This document shows, one piece after another, positions 6,701 to 14,237 of a DNA stretch of 64,000 nucleotides. Below the pieces are notes generated by a model. The model was not told the origin of the DNA, did not search any database, and saw nothing but the letters and a program-made list of their open reading frames with translations. Each line of letters starts with the position of its first letter. Positions within the stretch are counted from its first letter, which is position 1. Location of the stretch: the NCBI RefSeq assembly GCF_032922745.1, contig NZ_CP136693.1:3968001-4032000 (forward strand). Direction: 5' to 3'. Origin of the DNA: Marinobacter salarius. Its GTDB lineage: Bacteria; Pseudomonadota; Gammaproteobacteria; Pseudomonadales; Oleiphilaceae. The position numbers and the translations under genes are program-made.

Positions 6701-9029
6701 GGTGCTGTAGGCTTTCTACCAAACCCTTGTAATGATCTTCATCCAAAGTTTGCATGAGCTCCAGGAGATCAGAAAAAACCTGAGGAGCCTCGCTGAGAGT
6801 TGAGAGGTCATGCTCCGGATCAGCCACACGATCATGATGGGAATGGACATGCAAAAACCGCAACAGACGGGTCTTCTTTGCCGGATCGAAGTCCGCCTTA
6901 GACATCAACAAACCAAGCCCCGGCTTGTCACCCGGAAACTTAAAGCTCAGGAATGTTTCTAATAGCCGCCGTGCCACGTTGGGCAACACGTAATACTGAT
7001 CAAGGGGCGCAGCTGTTGTGCTTTGAGCAACGCTCCAGATTTGCTTGAATAAATAGTGATACTCGGATTCGTAGTTAGCGAGCAAAGGATCAAGGGGAAC
7101 CAATGACGAAGTTCTTTCTCCCTCATCCCACTGCGCTTCAAGAAGATACATATGAGCATTCAGCGGATTTTTCTTCTTCCGGCCGTTCACATGGTCGAAC
7201 CAGTTTCGAACTAACCGGAAAAGTTGAAAATTATGCGTGAGAATGAAAAGCTGCGCTGCTTCTGCGGTTTTCGTTTTCATGAAACTGAAAGCGCTATATA
7301 GGGAGTTAGCGTCCAGGCTGGATATTGGGTCATCAATAACGATTATTGTTTTCGTAAGATCCAGACTTTCATCCTCGAGCGTCTTCAGAAAATACATAAA
7401 GGCGATCGCAGTTCGCTCTCCCTCACTTAGGTGATAAGCCGGTTCTCCGTAACGAAACAATCGATAGCCCGAGTCAGATGGTTCAAACTTCAGTTCGCGC
7501 CGTCCAAGGTATGCAGCTACTTCATCGTTCAACTCCTCAGCGGCTCTTAAATGTTGGCGTATCTCCTCTTCGAGTTGCCTGATCCGCTCCCTGTTCTTAT
7601 CTCGCGCTATCCTCTTCTCCGCAATGGCGGTAACCAACTGACGCAAATCTGTCTTGTATTGTTGATACTCGTCGAGAGACTCAAGAACCATGTCATCTGC
7701 AACCCTATGCATGGCGTCTTGGACTTGTTGCTCAAATGATGAGCTGTGCCGATTGTGTTCGTCGATCAACTTATTGATCCGGTCGATGACCTCGAGCCCA
7801 AACTGTGCTGCGACGTTCTGTGAGGCATCCAGCGCTATGCTAACGGTCTTCAGCAACCAGTGAGAGTCTTTCGCCGCTGTAGAGAATGCAAATAAAAAAT
7901 CTCGAATCTGCATTCGTTCAAAGGGATTATCCCGCTTCTTCTTTAGTGCAGATGCCAAGGACTGTAGGAAATTAACCACGCTCCGTTTACTCGAACTCCA
8001 TTGTCCAGAGTATTTTTCGAAATTAGCCTGGAGGTGCTGATAAAGCAGTCCGGTAGCAGGAAGCTCGACGCCTTTGATTGCTCCGATTGAGGATTCGATT
8101 TTCTGGATCTCAGTGTCCAGCTCCGTCTGAAATCGATTGAGTTCATCATTGAAGTGGGCTTCCAGATCTTCCAAGCGCCCCTCAGGAAGTCCCTGTTCGC
8201 AGAACAGGCAGTGGCTTTGTTCAGAGAGACTTTTGTGGAGATTCAAACCGGACTGTACCCAATGTCCAAGCTGAGGGTTTTCACGTAGGTCCTGGATAAC
8301 CGTTGCCGTTACAGATCTTTCCAGTAACAGCTCTACTCTTTGGGTCAGTTCCATGAACTTAATTGTAGGCAGCTTCACGTTAGAGACATTTTCAAGGGGT
8401 TGAGCATGCGCAACACTTAACAGTTGCTCCCTATCCGTTTCATCCAAGCGGGCTCCACCAGCGGCCAACAATTCCTCCGCCCGATTTTCGAAAACAGAGC
8501 GATTGTAATTATTGAACCGGCCTCCGGGCCTTGTGAGAGCATTTTTTACGCTGGACGCTCGCTCGCTACAGAGTTTTTCAAACGCCTTCTGTTTAAAGCC
8601 CTGCTGGGAATCGAGCGATTTTAGGTCCGCAACAATGGTCTCGACCTCATCCCTCAAATCTGAGATTTTCTTTTGCTTTTCAATAGAATCCTCACCAAGG
8701 TAGAAAACAGGCGCCAACTCCTGCTGTGCTGGATCTTCGAAGATGGCGTGCTGAATAAAACTTCGATTAAATACTCGGACTGCGGGAACAGAAGCATTTT
8801 GAGGCAACTTTCCGTTTACCGTTTTATCACCGAACTCGAAGTTCAATGACGATGCGCTCGCCGCTCGCTGATGCTCCAGATCCGAAAAAATACTCGTCAA
8901 AGTCGTTTTGCCACTTCCATTTAAACCGTAGATCAAGTTGAAGCGTGCAAATTCATCAAGGTTCTCCGGCCACGTGAAGTCTTTGAATATTCGAAACCCT
9001 CTAATGTCCTTAATTTTTGTTAAACGCAT
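6696..9029 (-). CDS. SMC/RecF-like AAA_13 ATPase with CxxC hook; RloC/PrrC-type anticodon nuclease candidate
   Basis: This 777-aa protein has the split ABC ATPase layout: Walker A GLNGSGKTTL near residue 35, the signature LSEGERTAIAF near residue 535 and Walker B TIIVIDDPISSLDAN near residue 563. The middle is coiled coil and is broken near residue 273 by CLFCEQ, a CxxC that could form a zinc hook, as in RloC. PrrC and RloC cut tRNA anticodon loops using an Arg-x3-Glu and a downstream His. Here ARRLLETFL near residue 690 is followed about 40 residues later by FLHVHSHHD, a plausible match. The gene points away from the IS-split gene at 9205 and sits in the same island as McrBC. It could instead be a DNA-binding ATPase without nuclease activity. 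Confidence 0.65.
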   Translation of the reverse strand: MRLTKIKDIRGFRIFKDFTWPENLDEFARFNLIYGLNGSGKTTLTSIFSDLEHQRAASASSLNFEFGDKTVNGKLPQNASVPAVRVFNRSFIQHAIFEDPAQQELAPVFYLGEDSIEKQKKISDLRDEVETIVADLKSLDSQQGFKQKAFEKLCSERASSVKNALTRPGGRFNNYNRSVFENRAEELLAAGGARLDETDREQLLSVAHAQPLENVSNVKLPTIKFMELTQRVELLLERSVTATVIQDLRENPQLGHWVQSGLNLHKSLSEQSHCLFCEQGLPEGRLEDLEAHFNDELNRFQTELDTEIQKIESSIGAIKGVELPATGLLYQHLQANFEKYSGQWSSSKRSVVNFLQSLASALKKKRDNPFERMQIRDFLFAFSTAAKDSHWLLKTVSIALDASQNVAAQFGLEVIDRINKLIDEHNRHSSSFEQQVQDAMHRVADDMVLESLDEYQQYKTDLRQLVTAIAEKRIARDKNRERIRQLEEEIRQHLRAAEELNDEVAAYLGRRELKFEPSDSGYRLFRYGEPAYHLSEGERTAIAFMYFLKTLEDESLDLTKTIIVIDDPISSLDANSLYSAFSFMKTKTAEAAQLFILTHNFQLFRLVRNWFDHVNGRKKKNPLNAHMYLLEAQWDEGERTSSLVPLDPLLANYESEYHYLFKQIWSVAQSTTAAPLDQYYVLPNVARRLLETFLSFKFPGDKPGLGLLMSKADFDPAKKTRLLRFLHVHSHHDRVADPEHDLSTLSEAPQVFSDLLELMQTLDEDHYKGLVESLQHQ

Positions 9030-9204
9030 CCTACCCTTCCCAAGTTTACTTCCAACGCCAAGAGATAGTGTGTGTTGTCGATACTGAATGATTCGCCTAA
9101 GGAAACCAAGATCGTAAGCTGAATCTGATACGACACTCTGATCATCCTTCGCACAAGAGGAAATCGCCTAGAATCTATACAAGGGTCGCAAGGGGGTTGG
9201 TGCA
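9030..9204. promoter_or_regulatory. Divergent promoter region
   Basis: These 175 bases separate the start of the hook-ATPase gene (minus strand) from the ATG at 9205 of the split gene (plus strand), so both promoters should lie here. AAGGGGG at 9188-9194 is the ribosome binding site of the plus-strand gene. I cannot place confident -35/-10 boxes or an operator. Confidence 0.4.
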
Positions 9205-9288
9205 ATGCAGTCAGAATCGGACGATAGCAGTCTCGAGAAAGATCGGGAGGAGCTTTTCCATCTCGTGTGGTCGATGCCCAGTGAACAG
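9205..9288 (+). pseudogene. 5' fragment of an IS-interrupted gene
   Basis: The first 28 codons run from ATG at 9205 (ribosome binding site AAGGGGG upstream) to the Gln codon CAG at 9286-9288, the duplicated target of the IS3 insertion. The fragment ends REELFHLVWSMPSEQ. It continues in exactly the same frame at 10530 after the IS and one CAG copy are removed. See the 3' fragment for the description of the protein. Confidence 0.9.
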
Positions 9289-9355
9289 TGTAGTGGTTCA
9301 ATGATTCCGGACACCAACGTAGGTGGTAATATCGCCACCATAAGCGAGGTGTCTG

Positions 9356-9664
9356 ATGACCAGAAAACGACGATCTTTTACACCAGAGTTCAAGCAGGAA
9401 GCTGCCTGTTTGGTGCTTGACCAGGGCTACAGTGTTGCCGAAGCCAGTCGCTCTTTAGATGTCGGCGAGAACGCCCTCAGGCGATGGGTAAAACAGCTTT
9501 CCGAAGAACGTGGCGGTGTTACACCCAAGTCCAAAGCCATGACCCCGGAACAGCAGCGAATCCAGGAATTGGAAGCCCGTTGTGAGAGGCTGGAACGGGA
9601 GAAATCGATACTAAAAAAGGCTACCGCTCTCTTGATGTCGGACGAGATGAATCGTACGCGCTGA
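9356..9664 (+). CDS. IS3-family transposase OrfA
   Basis: This is the DNA-binding first frame of the IS3 transposase, 102 aa. The N-terminal helix-turn-helix is visible in FTPEFKQEAACLVLDQGYSV and GENALRRWVKQL. A leucine-zipper-like stretch follows (RIQELEARCERLEREKSILK), which in the family mediates oligomerisation. A -1 frameshift at the A6G run near the end yields the OrfAB transposase; without it OrfA ends at 9664. Confidence 0.93.
   Translation: MTRKRRSFTPEFKQEAACLVLDQGYSVAEASRSLDVGENALRRWVKQLSEERGGVTPKSKAMTPEQQRIQELEARCERLEREKSILKKATALLMSDEMNRTR
9613..9619 (+). other. A6G programmed -1 frameshift site of the IS3 transposase
   Basis: The heptamer AAAAAAG lies in the orfA frame as A AAA AAG. 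A -1 slip here enters the orfB frame, which is open from this point (GYRSLDVGRDE...) to the orfB stop. This is the standard IS3 mechanism for making OrfAB. The other IS3 copy has the same sequence, split by IS30 about six bases downstream. Confidence 0.85.
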
Positions 9665-9672
9665 TAGACCAG

Positions 9673-10518
9673 TTGAGTGAGCAGGAGCCGGTTGAGATGG
9701 TCTGTAAAGCGTTTGAAGTGTCGAGATCCAGTTATTACGACTATCGCCGGAGGCGGTCCGTAGTGGATGCCACGCGAGTGGCTCTGCGAGCCGATGTGAA
9801 CCGGATCTTTCGCAAGAGCCGAAGCTCAGCGGGAAGCCGTATGATCACCGCCATGCTTAATGAGGAAGGCGTTGTGATCGGACGCTTCAAGGTTCGCCGC
9901 CTCATGAGTGAGCTGGGACTGATCTGCAAGCAACCTGGCCCACACGCATACAAACAGGCCACTGTGGAAAGGCCCGACATTCCAAACCGGCTGAATCGTG
10001 AGTTCAGCGTCAGCCACCCAGACCAGGCGTGGTGCGGTGACATCACCTATGTGTGGGCTGGTCAGCGATGGAGCTATCTTGCGGTTGTTCTGGATCTCTA
10101 TGCCCGCCGTGTGGTCGGCTGGGCGCTATCAGACCGGCCTGATGCAGAGTTGGTCGTAAAGGCACTGGATCACGCGTATGAACAACGGGGAAAACCGACA
10201 GGGGTTCTGTTCCACTCTGACCAGGGCAGTCAGTACGCAAGCCGATTATTCCGTCAGAGGCTCTGGCGTTACCGCATGGAGCAAAGCATGAGTCGTCGGG
10301 GAAATTGCTGGGATAATTCCCCTATGGAACGGGTCTTCCGGAGCCTGAAGAGCGAATGGATCCCATCACTTGGATACCGCTCGATTCCTGATGCAAGAAA
10401 GGATATTGGTGACTACCTGATGGACTACTACAACCGGCAGCGTCCCCATACATTCAATGACGGCATGCCACCTGTAGTCGCGGAAGAAAAACTTAAAATA
10501 CTGTCCGGGATTAGTTGA
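9673..10518 (+). CDS. IS3-family transposase OrfB (DDE integrase domain)
   Basis: This is the catalytic half of the transposase, 281 aa from the annotated TTG; in the cell it is mainly translated as OrfAB by frameshifting. The catalytic triad is visible: Asp in WCGDITYVW, Asp in FHSDQGSQY and Glu in DNSPMERVFRSLKSEW. The N-terminus carries the HTH_21 region (SAGSRMITAMLNEEGV). No stop or frameshift interrupts it. The stop lies 8 bases inside the right end of the IS. Confidence 0.95.
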   Translation: MSEQEPVEMVCKAFEVSRSSYYDYRRRRSVVDATRVALRADVNRIFRKSRSSAGSRMITAMLNEEGVVIGRFKVRRLMSELGLICKQPGPHAYKQATVERPDIPNRLNREFSVSHPDQAWCGDITYVWAGQRWSYLAVVLDLYARRVVGWALSDRPDAELVVKALDHAYEQRGKPTGVLFHSDQGSQYASRLFRQRLWRYRMEQSMSRRGNCWDNSPMERVFRSLKSEWIPSLGYRSIPDARKDIGDYLMDYYNRQRPHTFNDGMPPVVAEEKLKILSGIS

Positions 10519-10526
10519 CCACTACA

Positions 10527-11888
10527 CAGCTAGCGGCAACCCTCGGGATTTCAGGTGTCGCGCTCACAAAACGATGTGCCAAGCTCGAAATTCCCAAGCC
10601 CCCTAGAGGCTACTGGGCACGGTTTAAGGGCAATCCGAATCGGCCTATTCCTCCGATGGCTGCTTACCAAGACAACCTTGTGGCTCGACTCAGCCAAAAA
10701 TCAATTCAGCCTGGAATTCATTTATCTGAACGGAAACAGGAACTCTTTAAAAAGGCTGCCGAGACCGTTCTGGCCCGGAACCGCGAATTGGGCCATTTCG
10801 AGTTCAAAGGATCAAGGCTTATGCACATCGACCCCGCACTGGCCTCTGCGATTTTAACCACGGCAATTAAGCACTTTGAAGAGTTCCTGCCCAACACCCC
10901 GTTTGTTTCTGCAAGACAGGTAGCCGCCGGTCTATTGGATGCTCTTCTCCCGCTAGTGGCAAAGAATGTTTTGGTTTTCCCTAAATCCGAAACACCGGAT
11001 TACCGGTCCGAGAACGAATTCGTGGTGGTCCGTGTTTCCGAGGAACTACTACGCCATCTTGCCAACGCCAATAGATTAGTCGATGAGCAGCAGCTGTCCT
11101 TCTCAGCGATACCACTCAACAGCTCAGAATATTGCCAGAGCGTTCGGTATATCTTCGCGCCTAAATCGTACTGGATCGCCAAAGCCGATCTTTGCGTGTC
11201 CAAGACACATGCTTGGCTCAGAATTGAGCAAAAATCACCCACAGATATTTATGAAACGAATCAAGTTCCAATTGACCATCTTGGACCGCTATCTTTCGTG
11301 CCTGAGCAGCCTCGCTATACTCACACGGATCCGGAGCTTCAAATACATCGAGAAGACTGGGATCTACTGCAAACGCTGCTAGAAGCTGAGGATATGCATA
11401 CACTTGGTTCTTCTCTCGTGTACGACCTCCTAGATGCCGATTTACATCTGAAACTCGGGCGTGCCATGAAGGTCTGGTGGCCAGTCGAACAGTTCAATGC
11501 GCTCCAGGTACTGCAGGATGGATTAGTCTCTGCCGAGCAACGCATAGAGCTATGGGAAACAGAGCTTGCTGCCGCCAAACAAAGAATCTCTGAAAAAATC
11601 CTCGGCATTCGTCCCGGGGATATTCTGCAGGCCATGCAACAAGGTAAGTCAAGGCGAATTCAGGTCGAAAGGCTAAACGTGTTCAAGTATGACCACGAGA
11701 TTACTTTTATGGCGCATGGCAAGCTGTTCAGAAAAGACGGTATGGTTGGTAAGCGACGTGAGACATTGTACTTGTCGCTGCCTACAACCATTGCTCACCA
11801 ATTAACTGGTTTTAAAGAACCACCTCAGCCCTCACTGCAGCCGAGCGTAAATAGGTATCCATTCTGGAAATGGGGTTGGCGACATTGA
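10527..11888 (+). pseudogene. 3' fragment of an IS-interrupted gene encoding an HTH-like protein of unknown function
   Basis: Joined to 9205-9288, this gives one 480-aa protein. Across the junction it reads MPSEQLAATLGISGVALTKR and then CAKLEIPKPPRGYWARFKG, a helix-turn-helix-like motif familiar from uncharacterised proteins on mobile elements. The rest contains a helical region at about 330-400 (QRIELWETELAAAKQRISEK) and a C-terminal WKWGWRH. I cannot assign a function. It diverges from the hook-ATPase gene and may have been its partner or regulator. An ATG/GTG-less ORF from 10515 borrows its first codons from the IS and is unlikely to be expressed usefully. Confidence 0.88.
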
Positions 11889-12056
11889 TGGAATGGCGAC
11901 AATGCAAATGCAGATGGCAGGCCGGGAGATTGTCAGCAACCTCCAGCCTCCGGGTCTTGCTGTAAACTTGATAAACTGGCAAGCGAGTACTTCAAACCAC
12001 GACACTCACATAAGACTGAAAATTTTGCTATTGATTTCGAAAAAAAGGATTGAACG

Positions 12057-12677
12057 ATGGGCGGAATGTTTAGTGGGAGAAAACCCTCAAAAACGACAAA
12101 GCCTTGTCCTGAACAGTTCATCAGCCTCGATGTTCGCGAACTTCAAAGAGACCAGCTCCTTGAACCTGGGCAGGCTTACAACCTGCATCAGTACACACAA
12201 GGCATGAAACTTGGAGTATTGTCAGTAGTCACACATGGGGATTGTTTGGAACTCAAATTCATTGCCTGCGACCGGCAGGCTCAGTTTGCGTCCCAATTTA
12301 TCGAGATCGCCTGGACACCTTGTCATTTTGGCGGCTACCGCCCTTGGTTTCTCTGCCCAGGCGAATATTGTGGTCGACGTGTCGCAATTCTTTATGGACC
12401 GACACCGAATCTTTGCCGGCATTGCTGGAGGATCGCTTACCAAAGCCAGCGGGAAAACCAAATTCAGAGAATGTTCCGGAAACTCAGATCTATTGAAGCC
12501 AGCTATCCCGGACAGCCAAACAACTCAACTCCTGAAACTCGTGAGCGCCCGAAAGGGATGCATCACCGCACCTTTGATCTACTGCAGAAGAAGCATCGGC
12601 TCCTGATCAGGGATATCCAACTCACTCAAGTAGCGGAGCTAATTAAGCTGGAGGAGTCACTTCCCGAGTGGTACTGA
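12057..12677 (+). CDS. Zinc-ribbon protein of an integrative element, function unknown
   Basis: The 206-aa protein begins at an ATG preceded by AAGGA. The centre contains WTPCHFGGYRPWFLCP, then CPGEYCGRR and CRHCWRIAYQSQRENQ, so two Cys pairs (CPGEYC and CRHC) about 20 residues apart form a zinc-ribbon-like fold. Proteins with this pattern recur beside integrases, but their role is unknown. It lies 168 bases after the split gene on the same strand and converges with the integrase. The 11889-12056 gap shows no gene. Confidence 0.7.
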   Translation: MGGMFSGRKPSKTTKPCPEQFISLDVRELQRDQLLEPGQAYNLHQYTQGMKLGVLSVVTHGDCLELKFIACDRQAQFASQFIEIAWTPCHFGGYRPWFLCPGEYCGRRVAILYGPTPNLCRHCWRIAYQSQRENQIQRMFRKLRSIEASYPGQPNNSTPETRERPKGMHHRTFDLLQKKHRLLIRDIQLTQVAELIKLEESLPEWY

Positions 12678-12743
12678 TTAATTAGAAGCCCTAAAAAACC
12701 AAGTTCAAAATCTTTTGTGCGGCTCCGGATCGCGGCGAAGCTC

Positions 12744-14048
12744 TCACGTGTCTGATTTTGTCAGAGCATCGAGGTGATCCGCCCATTTCTGCAGCCACTC
12801 TCGACACTCGGCTTCATAGCGGTGTAGGTCATATGTACCTTCAATACCTCCACGTGCATGCCCTAGAACCGCTTCAGCAACTTCACTGGGACAGCGGAGG
12901 CGCGAAAGCCCCGTCCGCACAGTTCGACGCAAATCGTGGGGAGTCCAGCTCTCGATATCAAGCATATTGCCCTGCTGGCGCATTCGCCAAGCCTGTTCAG
13001 TGAGCTGCTTCTGCTGAATTGGCTGCTTCGATCGCATAGAGGGGAATAGGTACTCACCAGTGTTCATCTGAAGTACACGCAAAAACTGTATGGCTTGACG
13101 GGGCAGTTGCACATATCGCTCGATGGCTGTTTTCGATTCACGAATATGGAAAGTTTCTCTTTCTAGGTCGATGTCCTTCCACTCTGCTACACAGACCTCC
13201 CCAGTTCTGCAGCCAGTCCACAAGGTAAATCGGATAACATTCTTCTGAGTTTGCGTGTAATTCGACCCAGGTAGCCACTCGAGAAGCTTTTTTAGTTCCT
13301 GGTCGGATAAGACTCTCTTACCTTTCTGTGGGGTCAGTTTTATTTTTGCCTGTCGCAGGCTAGCCTTAGCCAGCAAGGCCGGATTAACAAATTCAGCAGG
13401 CAGCCGACCCAGTCCCAGCGCGAACTCATATGCTGCGGTCAGTTCTCGGAGCACATTACCTGCCTGAACATTGGCACCACGGTTCACGATGTCTTTAATG
13501 TGGTCCACAATCATTTGCCTTGTCAGGACAGTAGCGTCCAGCGAACCAAATGTGCTCACTGGATCATTTTCAAGGGTGCGGCGCGTTTCTGCCTGACCTT
13601 TCGGTTTGCGAGCGCCGGGAATTAACTTCCCGTCCTGTGTTTTCCTGTCCTCAATATGCTCTTCTAAGTAAAGGTCAATTAATTGCTTTACGGTAAACGT
13701 CTCATGCTCTTCTTCCGCAGCCCGCGCTTGCTCAGCAACCTTCCCCGCTTCAATACTCTTCTTCCGCTCTGCAGACGGACAAAGCCCTGAGAGACGAATC
13801 TCTTTTAATTCGAGAAGCCGATTACGAGCCTCTGCCAAGGTAGTTTGCGGAAAGCGCCCTATTCTCATCTGCATGAGTTTGCCGGATTCAGGGCTCTTAT
13901 AACGATAATAAAACGTCTTGATACCAGACTTTCCACAGCTCACACGAAGCCCACGATAATCCCCTACGTCTGCCCGGTCTTTGCTGCCGGGCTTCATGGT
14001 TTCAACTGTTTTTGCGGTTAGTGGTTTGTTACTCTGACTCGCTGCCAT
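12744..14048 (-). CDS. int: P4-type tyrosine integrase (DUF4102/phage integrase)
   Basis: This site-specific recombinase probably integrated and excises the island. Length is 434 aa from the ATG at 14048, which has GGAG upstream on the minus strand; a longer start at 14108 is possible but lacks a clear ribosome binding site. The N-terminal DUF4102 arm-binding region contains YRGLRVSCGKSGIKTFYYRY. The catalytic domain shows Arg in WTGCRTGEV, the HxxR box HDLRRTVRT, the third-box LGHARGG and nucleophile Tyr in GTYDLHRY. All the expected residues are present, so the enzyme should be functional. It converges on the zinc-ribbon gene and diverges from mutS. Confidence 0.93.
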   Translation of the reverse strand: MAASQSNKPLTAKTVETMKPGSKDRADVGDYRGLRVSCGKSGIKTFYYRYKSPESGKLMQMRIGRFPQTTLAEARNRLLELKEIRLSGLCPSAERKKSIEAGKVAEQARAAEEEHETFTVKQLIDLYLEEHIEDRKTQDGKLIPGARKPKGQAETRRTLENDPVSTFGSLDATVLTRQMIVDHIKDIVNRGANVQAGNVLRELTAAYEFALGLGRLPAEFVNPALLAKASLRQAKIKLTPQKGKRVLSDQELKKLLEWLPGSNYTQTQKNVIRFTLWTGCRTGEVCVAEWKDIDLERETFHIRESKTAIERYVQLPRQAIQFLRVLQMNTGEYLFPSMRSKQPIQQKQLTEQAWRMRQQGNMLDIESWTPHDLRRTVRTGLSRLRCPSEVAEAVLGHARGGIEGTYDLHRYEAECREWLQKWADHLDALTKSDT

Positions 14049-14075
14049 TGCGGTCACTCCAAGTCGGGCCGTAAA

Positions 14076-14148
14076 AGTGTAGGTTTTTGCGCCTTTGATC
14101 GAAATCATAGCCCATATATCAAAAAACCTACACTAAAACCTACACTAA
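14076..14148. repeat. Repeated AAAACCTACACT sites at the integrase/mutS junction
   Basis: Two direct copies of AAAACCTACACT abut at 14123-14134 and 14135-14146, followed by a partial third (AACCTA at 14147-14152). An inverted copy, AGTGTAGGTTTTTG, lies at 14076-14089, upstream of the preferred integrase start. Spaced direct and inverted short repeats beside an integrase are typical of arm-type binding sites or an attachment region. No tRNA gene is visible here, so the core crossover site remains undefined. Confidence 0.5.
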
Positions 14149-14237
14149 CCTATGCGCTTAAATGGAACTTCCTGAAACCTTATGGAATCAAAATTTTTCA
14201 AAAACTCATTTAAAACATTATCTTGCAGCGGGCTAAG

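Larger units (their letters stand above)
9289..10526 (+). mobile_element. IS3-family insertion sequence, complete (1238 bp)
   Basis: The ends are imperfect inverted repeats of about 25 bp. The left reads TGTAGTGGTTCAATGATTCC and the reverse complement of the right reads TGTAGTGGTCAACTAATCCC, both starting with the TG expected of IS3 ends. A 3-bp direct repeat CAG flanks the element (9286-9288 and 10527-10529). It carries orfA, an A6G slippery site and orfB, all apparently intact, so it may still be active. It interrupts a chromosomal reading frame without any other loss. A related but distinct copy lies at 29229-31719. Confidence 0.95.

Noticed and set aside
10515..10529. Start of the 457-codon open frame at the right IS3 end
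   Set aside because: The first codons derive from the IS inverted repeat; the true gene begins at 9205.
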